Assembly: GCA_033584155.1 (NCBI GenBank)
Contig: CP138355.1
Span: 4,101,826 to 4,165,825, forward strand
Length of the DNA stretch: 64,000 bases
Source of the DNA: Candidatus Electrothrix scaldis
Lineage (GTDB): Bacteria > Desulfobacterota > Desulfobulbia > Desulfobulbales > Desulfobulbaceae
Direction of reading: 5' to 3'
Of this stretch, positions 1 through 9,010 are shown in pieces. The notes below the pieces were generated by a model, which had not been told where the DNA came from, did no database searches, and saw only the letters and a program-made list of their open reading frames with translations. Each line of letters begins with the position of its first letter. The stretch's first letter is position 1. A program made the translations under genes and the position numbers.

Positions 1-322
1 TCTGGTCAGCTGAGGCATCCGAGAGAACGACCGAGTCATAGGTACTATCAGGATACCACCCAAGTCCAGTTGCAGCGCTGGCATCGACACTGGGTTTATC
101 GGCAGCCACAGCCTGTTGCAAAGCAGCCTTAGCCTGTTGCAAGCGGGCCTGGGCCACTCCTATTCCGGGATTATCATGCAAGGCTATTCGCTGTGCTGTT
201 TCTAAATCCAACAGCTCAACTTCTGTCAGGTCGTAGCCCTCGGCTTTTTTCTTCTCTTTTCCCTCTACGGCAGTGACCATCAGCAGGAAAAGAACAATAA
301 AGACAAATATGCTCTGTTTCAC
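1..322 (-). CDS. TolC-family outer-membrane channel, N-terminal part
   Basis: This open frame runs off the left edge, so only about 107 residues are visible. It starts at a GTG with AAGGA nine bases upstream. The N-terminus is a signal peptide (MKQSIFVFIVLFLLMVTAVEG). The following LDLETAQRIALHDNPGIG and a Gln/Ala-rich helix (QARLQQAKAALQQAVAADKP) are the typical opening of outer-membrane efflux proteins of the TolC family, which form trimeric channel-tunnels for type I secretion or RND efflux. The family assignment rests on this N-terminal helix pattern alone. The export partner must lie outside the window. Confidence 0.72.
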   Translation of the reverse strand, partial: MKQSIFVFIVLFLLMVTAVEGKEKKKAEGYDLTEVELLDLETAQRIALHDNPGIGVAQARLQQAKAALQQAVAADKPSVDASAATGLGWYPDSTYDSVVLSDASADQ

Positions 323-733
323 AAGGTATCCTTATATACTATGAAAAGGAAGAACTTCAACACGCTCCTATTTGAAGGGATCACAATGTGTCCCTCCTCA
401 CATTTTTCACCTATTGAAACACTGTCATAAATATTTTGCAAAATGTTTATTCCGCTCGACTTCCACTCCAGAAGAACTATGACTTTTATCTGTCTCTATC
501 GCATCCCTCAATAATCGGAAGAATCCCCCCTGACGCAAACCTCTCATTCAAATAAAAAAACATCCTATTTTTCAACGATAAGATTCTTCAAAGAACAGTC
601 TTGCAAGCAGCCATAAAAAAATTACACCTTGCTAAAGAAAAAAGGCAATGCTATGTTTAGCATGTTATTTCATAGAGATATTAGCCACTGATTCAGATTC
701 CACACTCTTATACGCCCATCTCTCATAATACGC
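323..733. other. Divergent intergenic region between the TolC-type gene and tamA
   Basis: This AT-rich stretch of about 410 bases separates two divergent envelope genes. Apart from the promoter candidate listed separately I see no gene, RNA or repeat in it. The short reverse reading frames here have no recognisable content. Confidence 0.5.
629..657 (+). promoter_or_regulatory. Candidate sigma-70 promoter for tamA
   Basis: TTGCTA at 629-634 and TATGTT at 652-657 are separated by exactly 17 bases. They lie about 75 bases upstream of the first tamA ATG, in a non-coding AT-rich stretch. This is inferred from spacing and consensus only. Confidence 0.35.
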
Positions 734-2542
734 ATGTTTTTCAGAGTATTTTTTTCAATCCTGGAGAAAAAATATTTTCCCGTGAGATACCACTCCAGAG
801 CATCCCGGCAGATTTTCTGCATCATTTTTTTCATCATTTTTCCCGTAAGTGTGCATGCACTTTCGCTGACTGTTGATGTACGAGGAGTCAGTGGAAAGGA
901 ACATGAAAATATCATGGCGAGTATGAAGATAGCCCTTCAGCAGGAAAATCCAGACCTGACCCTCCGCCACCTTCGCAGACTGCACAAATCCGCCCCTAAA
1001 GAGATTGCCAAGGCATTGGCACCCCTGGGCTATTATTCCGTCGAGGTGCAAGACGGAGGTTCTTTAAGTAAGAATGAAAGGGGCTGGCATGCGGTCTACG
1101 AGGTCAATCCAGGTCCTCCTGTACATATTGACCAGATACATATCGAAGTAACAGGACCTGGAGCTGAAGAAGAATTCTTCCAGCATCTCAAACAAAAGTT
1201 TCCCCTGAAAGAAGGAGAACACCTCAAAGATGCCAAATACGAACAAGGGAAGAAACACATCCTGGCAACGGCCCTGAGCAACGGCTATATCAAGGCCGGT
1301 TTCACCACCAGCAAGATCCTTGTTCATAAAAAAGAACAGCGGGCCGAAATAGAGCTCCACCTTGCCACAGGCCCCCTCTTCTTTTTTGGCAACACGACCA
1401 GTGTGCAGGATATTATTATGCCGGACATGCTGCGTCGCTATCTCCCCTACAAACAAGGCGATGTTTACTCACTCAAGGCGCTGAATCAACTTCAGTCAGA
1501 CCTTTATGCCACAGGGTATTTCAGCCAGGTTTTTGTGGAACCCCAGTACCCGGGGGGAGAAGATGAAAATCAGGAAATCCCTATTGAAGTCGAGCTAAGA
1601 CCGGGTAAAACAAACCGCTACAGCCTCGGCATCGGCTATGGTACAGATACCGGAGCCAGAGGAAATATCGGTTGGAAGAACCGAATGATTAATCGGCACG
1701 GCCACAAACCTGAATTCAATATCCAGTTAGCTGAAAACGGCAGCCGAGCTAATGCAGGGTATGAAATCCCGGTCTTTGACCTCCGCTACGATTCGGTGAA
1801 TTTCGACACAGTTTTTTTTGATGAAACCTGGGATGACACCTGGACGAAGCAGCTTTCCATCAGCAGCTCAGTTAACCATAACGCGCCCAAGCATCAATAC
1901 GGTGTTGGTTTGGAGTACCTGCATGAAAATTACACGGTTGGTGCCACCAGCGGATCGGCAAACCTACTTATCCCCAGTGGTTATTTCACCTTCATCTGGG
2001 CCGAGGATCGAGTCAAAACAGAACATGGTCTTCGCCTGAGCGCCAGCCTGAAGGGAGGAAACACCAACCTCCTGTCCAGCACCAGTTTTCTTCAGGCCCG
2101 GGCCAGCGGTAAGGTTATCCTCACAACACCGTGGAAAGACTGGCGCCTGCTCGGCAGATTATCAGTGGGTGCAATCATGATGGAATCCATTAACGAACTG
2201 CCTCCTTCCCTCCGCTTTTATGCAGGTGGAGATCATTCCGTACGTGGCTACGGGTATAAAGAGCTGGGACCGATGGATTCCTCGGGAAAGATTGTTGGTG
2301 GGCAATATCTGACAGAATCCAGCATTGAAATTGAACGAAAGCTGACTCAAACCTGGAGCGCAGCAGCCTTCTATGATTTAGGAAATGCCTACGATGACAT
2401 TGACGCGGACCTTCAGGCCGGGACAGGTATCGGGGTACGAATGAATCTCCCCTTTGGTCAGGTGCGGCTGGATGTCGCCTGCGCTCTCTCAGATGCAGAC
2501 TACCCTCTGCGCATTCATCTGACCATCGGAGCTGACCTCTAA
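734..2542 (+). CDS. tamA: Translocation and assembly module protein TamA (BamA/Omp85 family)
   Basis: TamA is an outer-membrane beta-barrel insertase of the Omp85 family that works with inner-membrane TamB in autotransporter and lipid trafficking. The 602 residues are close to the family length (E. coli TamA, 577). A hydrophobic export signal ends near SVHA. Soluble POTRA-like segments follow, then a C-terminal barrel with the loop-6 motif VRGY at about residues 503-506. The chain ends in an alternating hydrophobic strand (IHLTIGADL). The ATG at 734 has no good ribosome site. GTG at 782 would give a more compact signal peptide and is a reasonable alternative start. TamB usually sits next to TamA, but here the next gene is convergent and unrelated. 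Confidence 0.85.
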   Translation: MFFRVFFSILEKKYFPVRYHSRASRQIFCIIFFIIFPVSVHALSLTVDVRGVSGKEHENIMASMKIALQQENPDLTLRHLRRLHKSAPKEIAKALAPLGYYSVEVQDGGSLSKNERGWHAVYEVNPGPPVHIDQIHIEVTGPGAEEEFFQHLKQKFPLKEGEHLKDAKYEQGKKHILATALSNGYIKAGFTTSKILVHKKEQRAEIELHLATGPLFFFGNTTSVQDIIMPDMLRRYLPYKQGDVYSLKALNQLQSDLYATGYFSQVFVEPQYPGGEDENQEIPIEVELRPGKTNRYSLGIGYGTDTGARGNIGWKNRMINRHGHKPEFNIQLAENGSRANAGYEIPVFDLRYDSVNFDTVFFDETWDDTWTKQLSISSSVNHNAPKHQYGVGLEYLHENYTVGATSGSANLLIPSGYFTFIWAEDRVKTEHGLRLSASLKGGNTNLLSSTSFLQARASGKVILTTPWKDWRLLGRLSVGAIMMESINELPPSLRFYAGGDHSVRGYGYKELGPMDSSGKIVGGQYLTESSIEIERKLTQTWSAAAFYDLGNAYDDIDADLQAGTGIGVRMNLPFGQVRLDVACALSDADYPLRIHLTIGADL

Positions 2543-2585
2543 GAGAGGTATCGCCCTCTCTTCACAGGAGGCTGTTTTCAAAATC

Positions 2586-3203
2586 CTATAGAAAAGGGCT
2601 AATATCCCCTTTACCTTCACGGAGAATTTCCGGCTGCTCTGTAAGCAGAGAAATAACAGTTGAGGGATTAGGAAACACCTCTCCTCCATCAATAATCAGG
2701 TCCACATCATTCCCAAAGAGCTCTTCAACGTCAAAGGCATCGATAACGGGTTCAACGTGCTCTTCCAGTATGGCACTGCTATTCAAAAGAGGATTACCAA
2801 ATTCTTCAATCACTGCTAAACAAATAGGTGAATCCGGCACCCTGATACCAACGGTTTTCTGTTTGGTCAGCATAATTTTCGGTACCAGTTTAGAACCTGG
2901 CAAGACTAGAGTATAGGGTCCTGGGAGATGTTTCCGCATCAGGCGATAGGAGGTATTCCCTACATGCGCATACTCGCTGATATTTTTCAAAGATGAACAC
3001 ATAAAGGAGAAAGGCTTCTGCTTAGGACGTTTTTTGACCTGATGGACCCGCTTGACCGCCTTTTGATTAAAAATATCACAGCCAATACCGTACATGGTAT
3101 CAGTGGGATAACAGACAACACCTCCTTTACGCAACGTATCAACCACCATACTAATAAGACGGGGTTGGGGGTTATATGGATTAATCTCAATACGTTTTGC
3201 CAT
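2586..3203 (-). CDS. L-threonylcarbamoyladenylate synthase-type protein (Sua5/YrdC/YciO family)
   Basis: The protein has 205 residues with the YrdC fold. Members make threonylcarbamoyl-AMP from threonine, bicarbonate and ATP for the t6A modification of tRNA position 37. Recognisable parts are VCYPTDTMYGIGCD near residue 35, KKRPKQKPFSF near residue 80, LPGPYTLVL, and VGIRVPDSPIC. Length and overall pattern fit the YciO branch (E. coli YciO is about 206 residues) rather than the longer Sua5. It may therefore be the YciO paralogue, whose role is less certain, instead of the essential TsaC enzyme. It is convergent with tamA. Confidence 0.8.
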   Translation of the reverse strand: MAKRIEINPYNPQPRLISMVVDTLRKGGVVCYPTDTMYGIGCDIFNQKAVKRVHQVKKRPKQKPFSFMCSSLKNISEYAHVGNTSYRLMRKHLPGPYTLVLPGSKLVPKIMLTKQKTVGIRVPDSPICLAVIEEFGNPLLNSSAILEEHVEPVIDAFDVEELFGNDVDLIIDGGEVFPNPSTVISLLTEQPEILREGKGDISPFL

Positions 3204-3756
3204 GTCTTTTCAGAAACTCCCACGAAATGAAGTAGTCTTTCGTTCTTTAGAACTTGTACAACCTGCGTGCTCGCCATGCTGATTTAAAAAGAGCCGATTG
3301 TACACAGAAATGTGGCATCAGACAAGTATCCTGCCTCTCTTTTCTTTTTTTTCTTTCCCTCTCGAACGCTCCTGACATTTTACGACACCCAGTGCCCTAT
3401 TTTGTTTTTCCGATCATGAACAGCCTCTTTCCTTAGATTTTCTCCCCCACATTCTTTATCCTCCTCAGAAACCTACGAGACCAGCAAACTCTCCTTAAAA
3501 ATTAAGGAGAAGAATTCGACTTGTTGTACTATAAAAAATACGGTATGATTTTTTATACTCTTCTATCTTTCCAGCAAAAGAAGCTGGCGCATATTTTGCA
3601 TATATCAATCATAAAATAGACTCGCCCCCTCTATATCAATATTAAGAGAGATTAGGCCGACGTCATATTTCGTTGATCCTCCCCAAAAGGGAGGGATGGG
3701 GACCCATACTGTTTCTCGTGCAAGACACGTCGAACCTTCAACCTTATTTCAACAAC
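3204..3756. other. AT-rich intergenic region upstream of the E2-like gene
   Basis: About 550 bases without a convincing gene. A perfect small inverted repeat, CTCCTTAA (3491-3498) with TTAAGGAG (3502-3509), lies near AT-rich promoter-like sequence (3520-3570). The open frame of the downstream gene extends upstream to a TTG at 3673, but the family-like sequence begins at the ATG at 3757. Confidence 0.4.
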
Positions 3757-6210
3757 ATGGCCTCAGAAAAAGACCAACTTGTCCGCGATTTCGAAGAAAT
3801 CAACAAGCTCCTGGCCCAATATCCGCAAATCCATATCGAAAAGACGGAAGGAAGCCCTCCTGCGACCTACGAAATAAGCTATCAGCTTAAAGGGTTGACA
3901 CGTCAGAAAGACGGTCGTATCGACCAAGCAGATCGACACCTCTTACGCATCAATCTTCCATTCGGCTATCCTCACTTTCCGCCCACCGTCAAACCGCTAA
4001 CACCGCTTTTTCACCCTGACATTGATCCTGATGCTGTACGCATAGCCTCCCATTGGCAACAACATCCCTCTTTGGCGCAACTTGTGCTCCATATTGGAGA
4101 AATGATTTGTGCCCATCAGTACACTCTGGAAGAACCATTTAATCAAGAGGCAGCGGATTGGTATAGTGAACACACAAAGGACTTCCCTTTAGATGAAATT
4201 CAGCAGGGTGATGCTGATTTTCAGGTAGGTGAGCTTTCTATGGAGGGAGGAGAGGATGAGCTTAGCTTCGGTCTGGAACTCGATATCCCGGAGCAGAAGC
4301 AAGAAGAGCAACAAGATGATTTTGACCTAAATCTGGAGATAAAAGATACCCCAGAAGAAGATGTCAACGCTCAATTAGAAGAGGTCCAATATCATATCGA
4401 CAGAAACGAGGTCGTCACTGCGAGCAAACTTCTTGCAGACCTCTCCTCATCTTCGCCAGAAGCGCAAAACCTGAAAAAAACCGTTTCTACAGCGCTTGCC
4501 AATAGAGATAAACTTCTCAGAAAGATAGAAGAACTGGAGAATGAAGATAGATTTGCTGATGCTTATAAGATTTTTAAAAAAGTACAGGCAATCGCTGTCG
4601 ACACTCCGGCCTTGTCTGATATCGGGCAACGGCTGCAACAATCCCAGGCCATGCTGGATGCCTTTGCTCAGCCAAAGCAAAAGCAAAAAACGGATGAGCA
4701 GAAATCTCTCCCAACCGATCTTCCACCAAATCAGAACGGTGGAAAAAAGAAAAAAAAGACTCCCCCCCCGCCTCCAAACAGCACGCAACAGGGAGCTCCT
4801 CCAAAAGCACCAAAACCCAGCAGACCGCCCATTGAAATTCCGATCAAGCCTATCCTGATCGGCCTTACTCTTCTCGCTCTCGGAGGAGGTGCCACCTTCC
4901 TCTACACCAGCGAGATGGACAAGATGATAGAGATAGAACGCAAGTGGATTGAAATCAAATATCAACGTCCCCATACTCCTGATCAATTCAAACAAAAGCA
5001 CATTCAAGCCGAGCAACTTCTCATCACCCTCAAATCGGTCCACCTTCCTGGTCTTGGCAAGGAAAAGCTGGAGACAGAAATCCTTGATCTGATTAACTCG
5101 CCTGAATTGAAAAAAGGAGAATCAGGAGATAAGGAATACAAAGGTGTTCCTCTCCCAGCTCCACTCATCAAGAAATTGATACCCATTGACGAGAACATAG
5201 TTAAAGCTGCCAAGGCTGCCGAAAAAAAAAGATTTTCTACGGCTTTATCCCTGTATCAAGATGCACTTACGCTCGCAGAAAATGCCAAACCAAGCCCTTT
5301 GGACCCTCAATTTGAGATAATGAGCAAGGAGCTGGATAAACGAACCCAAGATATCAAGGCAAGGCTCGCCAAGGTTCGTGAACAAAAACAGAAGGAAAAA
5401 CGGCTTGAAAAACGTCAACAGGCCGAAAAAAAACTCATCCAAAGTCTTCTTTTTTTTGAAGAGCTTAAAAAAAAGAATAATTCTTCAGAAGAAGGATTGA
5501 ATATATACGAGCTATGGAAGGAATGCACCAAGCGATTGATGCAGGCGGAACAGCTCCTCAACGATAATCCAGAAATCAACTCCCAGAAACGACAAGAAAA
5601 AATAAAAACTTTCCTTGCCTATTCACGCCTTTACCAATATCTTGAAGCAGCCCGAGCTGCTTACGAGCAAGGTGATTTTGCTAAGGCAATTGAAAAATAT
5701 CAAAGCGCCTTGGATCTGCTTGATGAAGAACGTGTACTCTTTGATACATTTTATAAGGAGGCCAGCAAGATAAGAAAAACTATTCTTATGCTGAATATCA
5801 GCATAGAACTAAGAAAAGCTGTTGAGGAAGAGAATCAAAACAATCTGAAGAGCGCTTTAACCTCTTATAAGAAAATCTTAAAAATCATCCGTACATCTGA
5901 AGTGGAAAAAGATGATACGCTGAAAAAGCTGGAGCGGTATATTCGATCAAAAATCGATGAACAAAGCCTTAAGGCAGCCAAGAGTAGTAATCAAGAATGG
6001 TGGCAAAAAAATTACGAACGTATCTTTACAAAAGAGTTCCCCTCTATTCGCCCCTCTCTCTTAAGCAAGCCGAGAATTGAGTTCGTCAAAATAGAACATG
6101 GGCGATTACTGTACATCATCCGCTGCTCAGAGAGAGGAATAGGTTTTGAACTCACCTACCAGTATAATCTGGCAACTGGCAAATGGAGCCCTTACCGAGA
6201 GAAACTATGA
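3757..6210 (+). CDS. Membrane protein with N-terminal ubiquitin-E2-like (UBC/UEV) domain and TPR-like C-terminus
   Basis: The start is taken at ATG 3757; the frame is open to TTG 3673. Residues 1-135 look like the ubiquitin-conjugating E2 fold: basic strands, then INLPFGYPHFPP (about 66-75), LFHPDID (about 84-90) and a Trp/Leu-rich helix, the order seen in E2 enzymes around their HPN region. The position where E2s carry the catalytic Cys (after HPNI..G) reads AVRIAS and has no Cys, as in non-catalytic UEV variants. An acidic linker and a Lys/Pro-rich stretch follow, with one membrane helix at about 363-385. After that comes a long charged helical region with TPR-like repeats (AYEQGDFAKAIEKYQSAL) and a compact C-terminal domain. 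The E2 assignment is by pattern only. The 3' end overlaps the convergent His-rich gene by six bases. Confidence 0.6.
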   Translation: MASEKDQLVRDFEEINKLLAQYPQIHIEKTEGSPPATYEISYQLKGLTRQKDGRIDQADRHLLRINLPFGYPHFPPTVKPLTPLFHPDIDPDAVRIASHWQQHPSLAQLVLHIGEMICAHQYTLEEPFNQEAADWYSEHTKDFPLDEIQQGDADFQVGELSMEGGEDELSFGLELDIPEQKQEEQQDDFDLNLEIKDTPEEDVNAQLEEVQYHIDRNEVVTASKLLADLSSSSPEAQNLKKTVSTALANRDKLLRKIEELENEDRFADAYKIFKKVQAIAVDTPALSDIGQRLQQSQAMLDAFAQPKQKQKTDEQKSLPTDLPPNQNGGKKKKKTPPPPPNSTQQGAPPKAPKPSRPPIEIPIKPILIGLTLLALGGGATFLYTSEMDKMIEIERKWIEIKYQRPHTPDQFKQKHIQAEQLLITLKSVHLPGLGKEKLETEILDLINSPELKKGESGDKEYKGVPLPAPLIKKLIPIDENIVKAAKAAEKKRFSTALSLYQDALTLAENAKPSPLDPQFEIMSKELDKRTQDIKARLAKVREQKQKEKRLEKRQQAEKKLIQSLLFFEELKKKNNSSEEGLNIYELWKECTKRLMQAEQLLNDNPEINSQKRQEKIKTFLAYSRLYQYLEAARAAYEQGDFAKAIEKYQSALDLLDEERVLFDTFYKEASKIRKTILMLNISIELRKAVEEENQNNLKSALTSYKKILKIIRTSEVEKDDTLKKLERYIRSKIDEQSLKAAKSSNQEWWQKNYERIFTKEFPSIRPSLLSKPRIEFVKIEHGRLLYIIRCSERGIGFELTYQYNLATGKWSPYREKL

Positions 6211-6516
6211 GTGGTGATGGTTATGCCCGTCACCATGACTATGTCCATGACAGTGATCATGCTTACGCGAACAGTGATGATGGTGCCCACCACCTGGCGC
6301 ATCCAGAGATCCACCTGCCTTTTCCAGGGCCTCTTCAAGGCTGTTTTGCGCCTTCTGCAAAGACTGGACAGCCTCAGCAAGCAGTTGGGCGACTTCAGGC
6401 GAATCGCTGCTCAATTTATCGACCCATTGAGCAAATTCCTTCCCATGCCCTTGATTATGATCAATCCAATGCGGCAGCATAACACGTAATTTATCAAGAT
6501 CATTCATTGTGGACAT
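6205..6516 (-). CDS. Small protein with histidine-rich metal-binding tail
   Basis: The protein has 103 residues. The N-terminal half has a helical pattern (MLPHWIDHNQGHGKEFAQWVDKL) seen in small proteins of anaerobes that sit next to metal-transport genes. The C-terminal 30 residues are dominated by His (GGGHHHHCSRKHDHCHGHSHGD), with two Cys, and suit binding or storage of Ni, Zn or Co. It lies 124 bases downstream of a CooT-like nickel-binding gene on the same strand, which supports a nickel role. The metal itself is inference. An ORF on the opposite strand is a shadow of the same codons. Confidence 0.7.
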   Translation of the reverse strand: MSTMNDLDKLRVMLPHWIDHNQGHGKEFAQWVDKLSSDSPEVAQLLAEAVQSLQKAQNSLEEALEKAGGSLDAPGGGHHHHCSRKHDHCHGHSHGDGHNHHHS

Positions 6517-6640
6517 CTCAAACTCCTTTATGTAGACATTTCTCGTTTTATTCTTGTTTCACCTTCTTCATAATGCACCCCTTCTGCGAGACGGGAGCAC
6601 CCACCGCGCTACGCTCTCTATCCAGCACAGCTCTTTGGCA

Positions 6641-6847
6641 TCAGGCTTCATCGGGAAGATCTGGCGCCAGCACCACAGAGCCCCCCAGAAAATCAATCCG
6701 CTTGATTGAGGCATGAGCAACGGTCATCGGTTCCTCAAAATAGGTCCGAAGAATTATTCCCTGCTGAGTCACCTCAAGGCCAGTCACTCCCTCCATCAAG
6801 GTTTCCTGCGTTCCCTCTCGCTCCATCACTGCATTTAGCTGACACAT
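6641..6847 (-). CDS. CooT-family nickel-binding protein
   Basis: The preferred start is the ATG at 6847, giving about 68 residues that begin Met-Cys-Gln. The frame is open farther upstream, but CooT proteins begin with Met-Cys, and Cys2 is the Ni(II) ligand in the characterised CO-dehydrogenase accessory protein. The body (GVTGLEVTQQGIILRTYFEEP, then IKRIDFLGGSVVL) matches the small beta-barrel pattern of CooT, including the IDFL core. No CO dehydrogenase gene is visible in the window. The adjacent His-rich gene suggests a small nickel-handling pair. Confidence 0.72.
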   Translation of the reverse strand: MCQLNAVMEREGTQETLMEGVTGLEVTQQGIILRTYFEEPMTVAHASIKRIDFLGGSVVLAPDLPDEA

Positions 6848-6973
6848 TATTTCACTCGCTATGCTTGGTTGCTCTCGATTAATCGTATTTATTGCATCGT
6901 GTTCTTCCCCACCAACGCCCCTTTCGCCCCTCTCTTCCTGTTGGACCAAGAACACGCTATCTTACTTATAAGA

Positions 6974-7969
6974 TTAAATAAGAAAGCGAAATTCGCCCTT
7001 TCCTAAAAGATCGTGCAGATGAAGAATCCCTTCTACCTCATGCTCCCTTCCTACCACAGCCAGCACAGTAATATCCTTACTCTGCATGAGGCTGAGGGCA
7101 TCAGCGGCCATAAGCTCCCCGGAAATAGTAATAGGCTGTTTGGTCATAACCTCAGTGAGCTTTTTCCTGTTCTTCCCAGCTTCCGCTTCGCCTTTCAACC
7201 ATCTCTCTTCAAGGAGATAACGTCTCAGGTCACCATCGGTAATAATGCCGCATAATGTCCTGTTTCCCTCAATAACCAAAACAGCCCCGATATTTTTCGT
7301 GTTCAATTCGGCTATGGCTTGCTCCAGGCTGTCTTCTTTTTTGATCATCGGTATCTTATCACCAGAGAGCATAACCTCACGGACAGCCACCTTCAAGCGC
7401 TCTCCCAAGCTGCCCCCAGGATGATTACGACGAAAATCTTCTGCTCTAAATTGCTTCCGCTGGAGAAGGGCAACAGCCAAGGCATCGCCCAAGGCAAGGG
7501 TAGCCGTGGTGGAGGTAGTCGGAGCTAGTCCCAGGGGACAGGCCTCCCGAGGCACCGCAACATTGAGGGTAACAGCTGCTGCTTTGGCCAAAGTCGAATT
7601 GCTGTTCCCGGTCATGGCGATGATCTGCACGGAACGATTTTTCAGGCTTTCCAGTAAGAGATTCAGCTCCGCAGTCTCACCAGAATAGGAAATAGCCAAA
7701 ACAACATCTGTGGAACTGAGCATCCCCAGGTCCCCGTGCATGGCTTCCACCGGGTGGAGAAAAAATGAAGGGGTACCGGTCGAATTCAGGGTGGCAGAAA
7801 TTTTCTGCCCTACCAGGCCGGACTTACCGATTCCACTGATTACCAGCCGAGTCGGGCAACCCATAATCAGGTCTACGGCCCGGACAAATTCCTCGCCCAA
7901 TGCATCACGGACAGCGGTAATACCTTCTGCCTCTACTGTCAGCACCTCCCTGGCCTGCTCGACTGTCAT
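6974..7969 (-). CDS. kdsD: D-arabinose 5-phosphate isomerase, KpsF/GutQ family
   Basis: This enzyme interconverts ribulose 5-phosphate and arabinose 5-phosphate, the first step to Kdo for lipopolysaccharide. The 331 residues show a SIS sugar-isomerase domain (SGIGKSG at 45-51, SYSGET at 94-99, HPGGSLGERL near 183-192). Two CBS domains follow, the standard KdsD layout. The start codon overlaps the stop of the upstream reductase gene by four bases (ATGA type), so the two are probably translationally coupled. It supports an LPS-bearing envelope. Confidence 0.9.
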   Translation of the reverse strand: MTVEQAREVLTVEAEGITAVRDALGEEFVRAVDLIMGCPTRLVISGIGKSGLVGQKISATLNSTGTPSFFLHPVEAMHGDLGMLSSTDVVLAISYSGETAELNLLLESLKNRSVQIIAMTGNSNSTLAKAAAVTLNVAVPREACPLGLAPTTSTTATLALGDALAVALLQRKQFRAEDFRRNHPGGSLGERLKVAVREVMLSGDKIPMIKKEDSLEQAIAELNTKNIGAVLVIEGNRTLCGIITDGDLRRYLLEERWLKGEAEAGKNRKKLTEVMTKQPITISGELMAADALSLMQSKDITVLAVVGREHEVEGILHLHDLLGKGEFRFLI

Positions 7970-8973
7970 TCCGTCCCTCCTAGATCAACCACAATGCGCC
8001 CTGTCGTCTTGCCCGCAAGCATATCTTCCACAAAATGGGTCAGCTGATCAAGTGTAATGCGGGTGGTCAGACCATCAAGAATATTGAGACGCCAACCATC
8101 AGCAAGGTCCTGCCAGATCTCCTCCCGGCGAATCATGGGGCAGCTGGCTGAATCAATACCGATGAGACAAACAGAGCGCAGAATAAAGGGATACACGGTC
8201 AGAGAAAGATCACCTGAGGCCGCATTACCACAAGAGGTCACGATACCGCCATACCGGGTAGCCTTAATAGCACCGGCGAGAACATCTCCACCAACCGTAT
8301 CAACCACACCTGCCCAGCGTTCACGTAACAACGCTGCATTGGCGCGCCCAATCGCCTGTTTTCGTGTCAGAACATCTTGCGCTCCCAGCTTCTGCAAAAA
8401 AGCATGCTCGCTTTCCTTGCCTGTCACCGCAGCGACCTGGAACCCAAGTTTACTGAGCAGGGCCACAGCTGTTGAGCCCACACCACCAGTGGCACCGGTC
8501 ACCAACACAGGTCCTTGGTCCGGGCGCACCCCAAGGGAGATCAAACGTTCAACACACTGGGCTGCGGTAAAACCAGCTGTCCCGATTTGCATTGCCTCGT
8601 ACAGAGACAAACCGGTCGGTTTAGCAAGGACCCAATCATTGGGAACAGAAACATATTCAGCAAAACCGCCAGGGGTGTTCATACCGAGATCATATCCCAT
8701 ACAGATAACCTCGTCTCCCAAGCTAAACTGACCTGTTGTCGAGGCTGCCACTACTCCTGCGGCATCAATTCCCGGAGTATGGGGATAATTCTTAGTCACC
8801 CCCCGGTTGCCATTGGCAGACAAAGCATCCTTATAATTCAGAGAGGAAAAGTGAACCCGAATCAAAACCTCACCAGGAGGAAGTTCGCTCATAACACGTT
8901 CCTCCACTGCCCTGTGGATTTTTTTCTCTGCATCCTCCCGGACAACCAAGGCTTTAAATCTTTTTTCTTCCAT
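7966..8973 (-). CDS. YhdH/YhfP (AcuI-like) quinone oxidoreductase, MDR superfamily
   Basis: A 335-residue medium-chain dehydrogenase/reductase without the structural zinc cysteines. Visible parts are the N-terminal GroES-like domain (HFSSLNYKDAL, HTPGIDAAGVV) and the Rossmann NADPH-binding motif VTGATGGVGSTA at about 158-169. This is the YhdH/AcuI group, some of which reduce acryloyl-CoA to propionyl-CoA. The exact substrate cannot be read from sequence. It is the first gene of a two-gene unit with kdsD. Confidence 0.82.
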   Translation of the reverse strand: MEEKRFKALVVREDAEKKIHRAVEERVMSELPPGEVLIRVHFSSLNYKDALSANGNRGVTKNYPHTPGIDAAGVVAASTTGQFSLGDEVICMGYDLGMNTPGGFAEYVSVPNDWVLAKPTGLSLYEAMQIGTAGFTAAQCVERLISLGVRPDQGPVLVTGATGGVGSTAVALLSKLGFQVAAVTGKESEHAFLQKLGAQDVLTRKQAIGRANAALLRERWAGVVDTVGGDVLAGAIKATRYGGIVTSCGNAASGDLSLTVYPFILRSVCLIGIDSASCPMIRREEIWQDLADGWRLNILDGLTTRITLDQLTHFVEDMLAGKTTGRIVVDLGGTE

Positions 8974-9010
8974 ATATACGTCCTTCTCTTTTCTGCCTCT
9001 TCTCTCTTTT

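Noticed and set aside
4447-5043. 198-residue reverse reading frame inside the E2-like gene
   Set aside because: Antisense shadow of a Lys/Glu-rich coding region; no ribosome site and no family pattern.
6183-6489. Plus-strand frames opposite the His-rich gene
   Set aside because: Shadow frames created by the repetitive His codons on the other strand.
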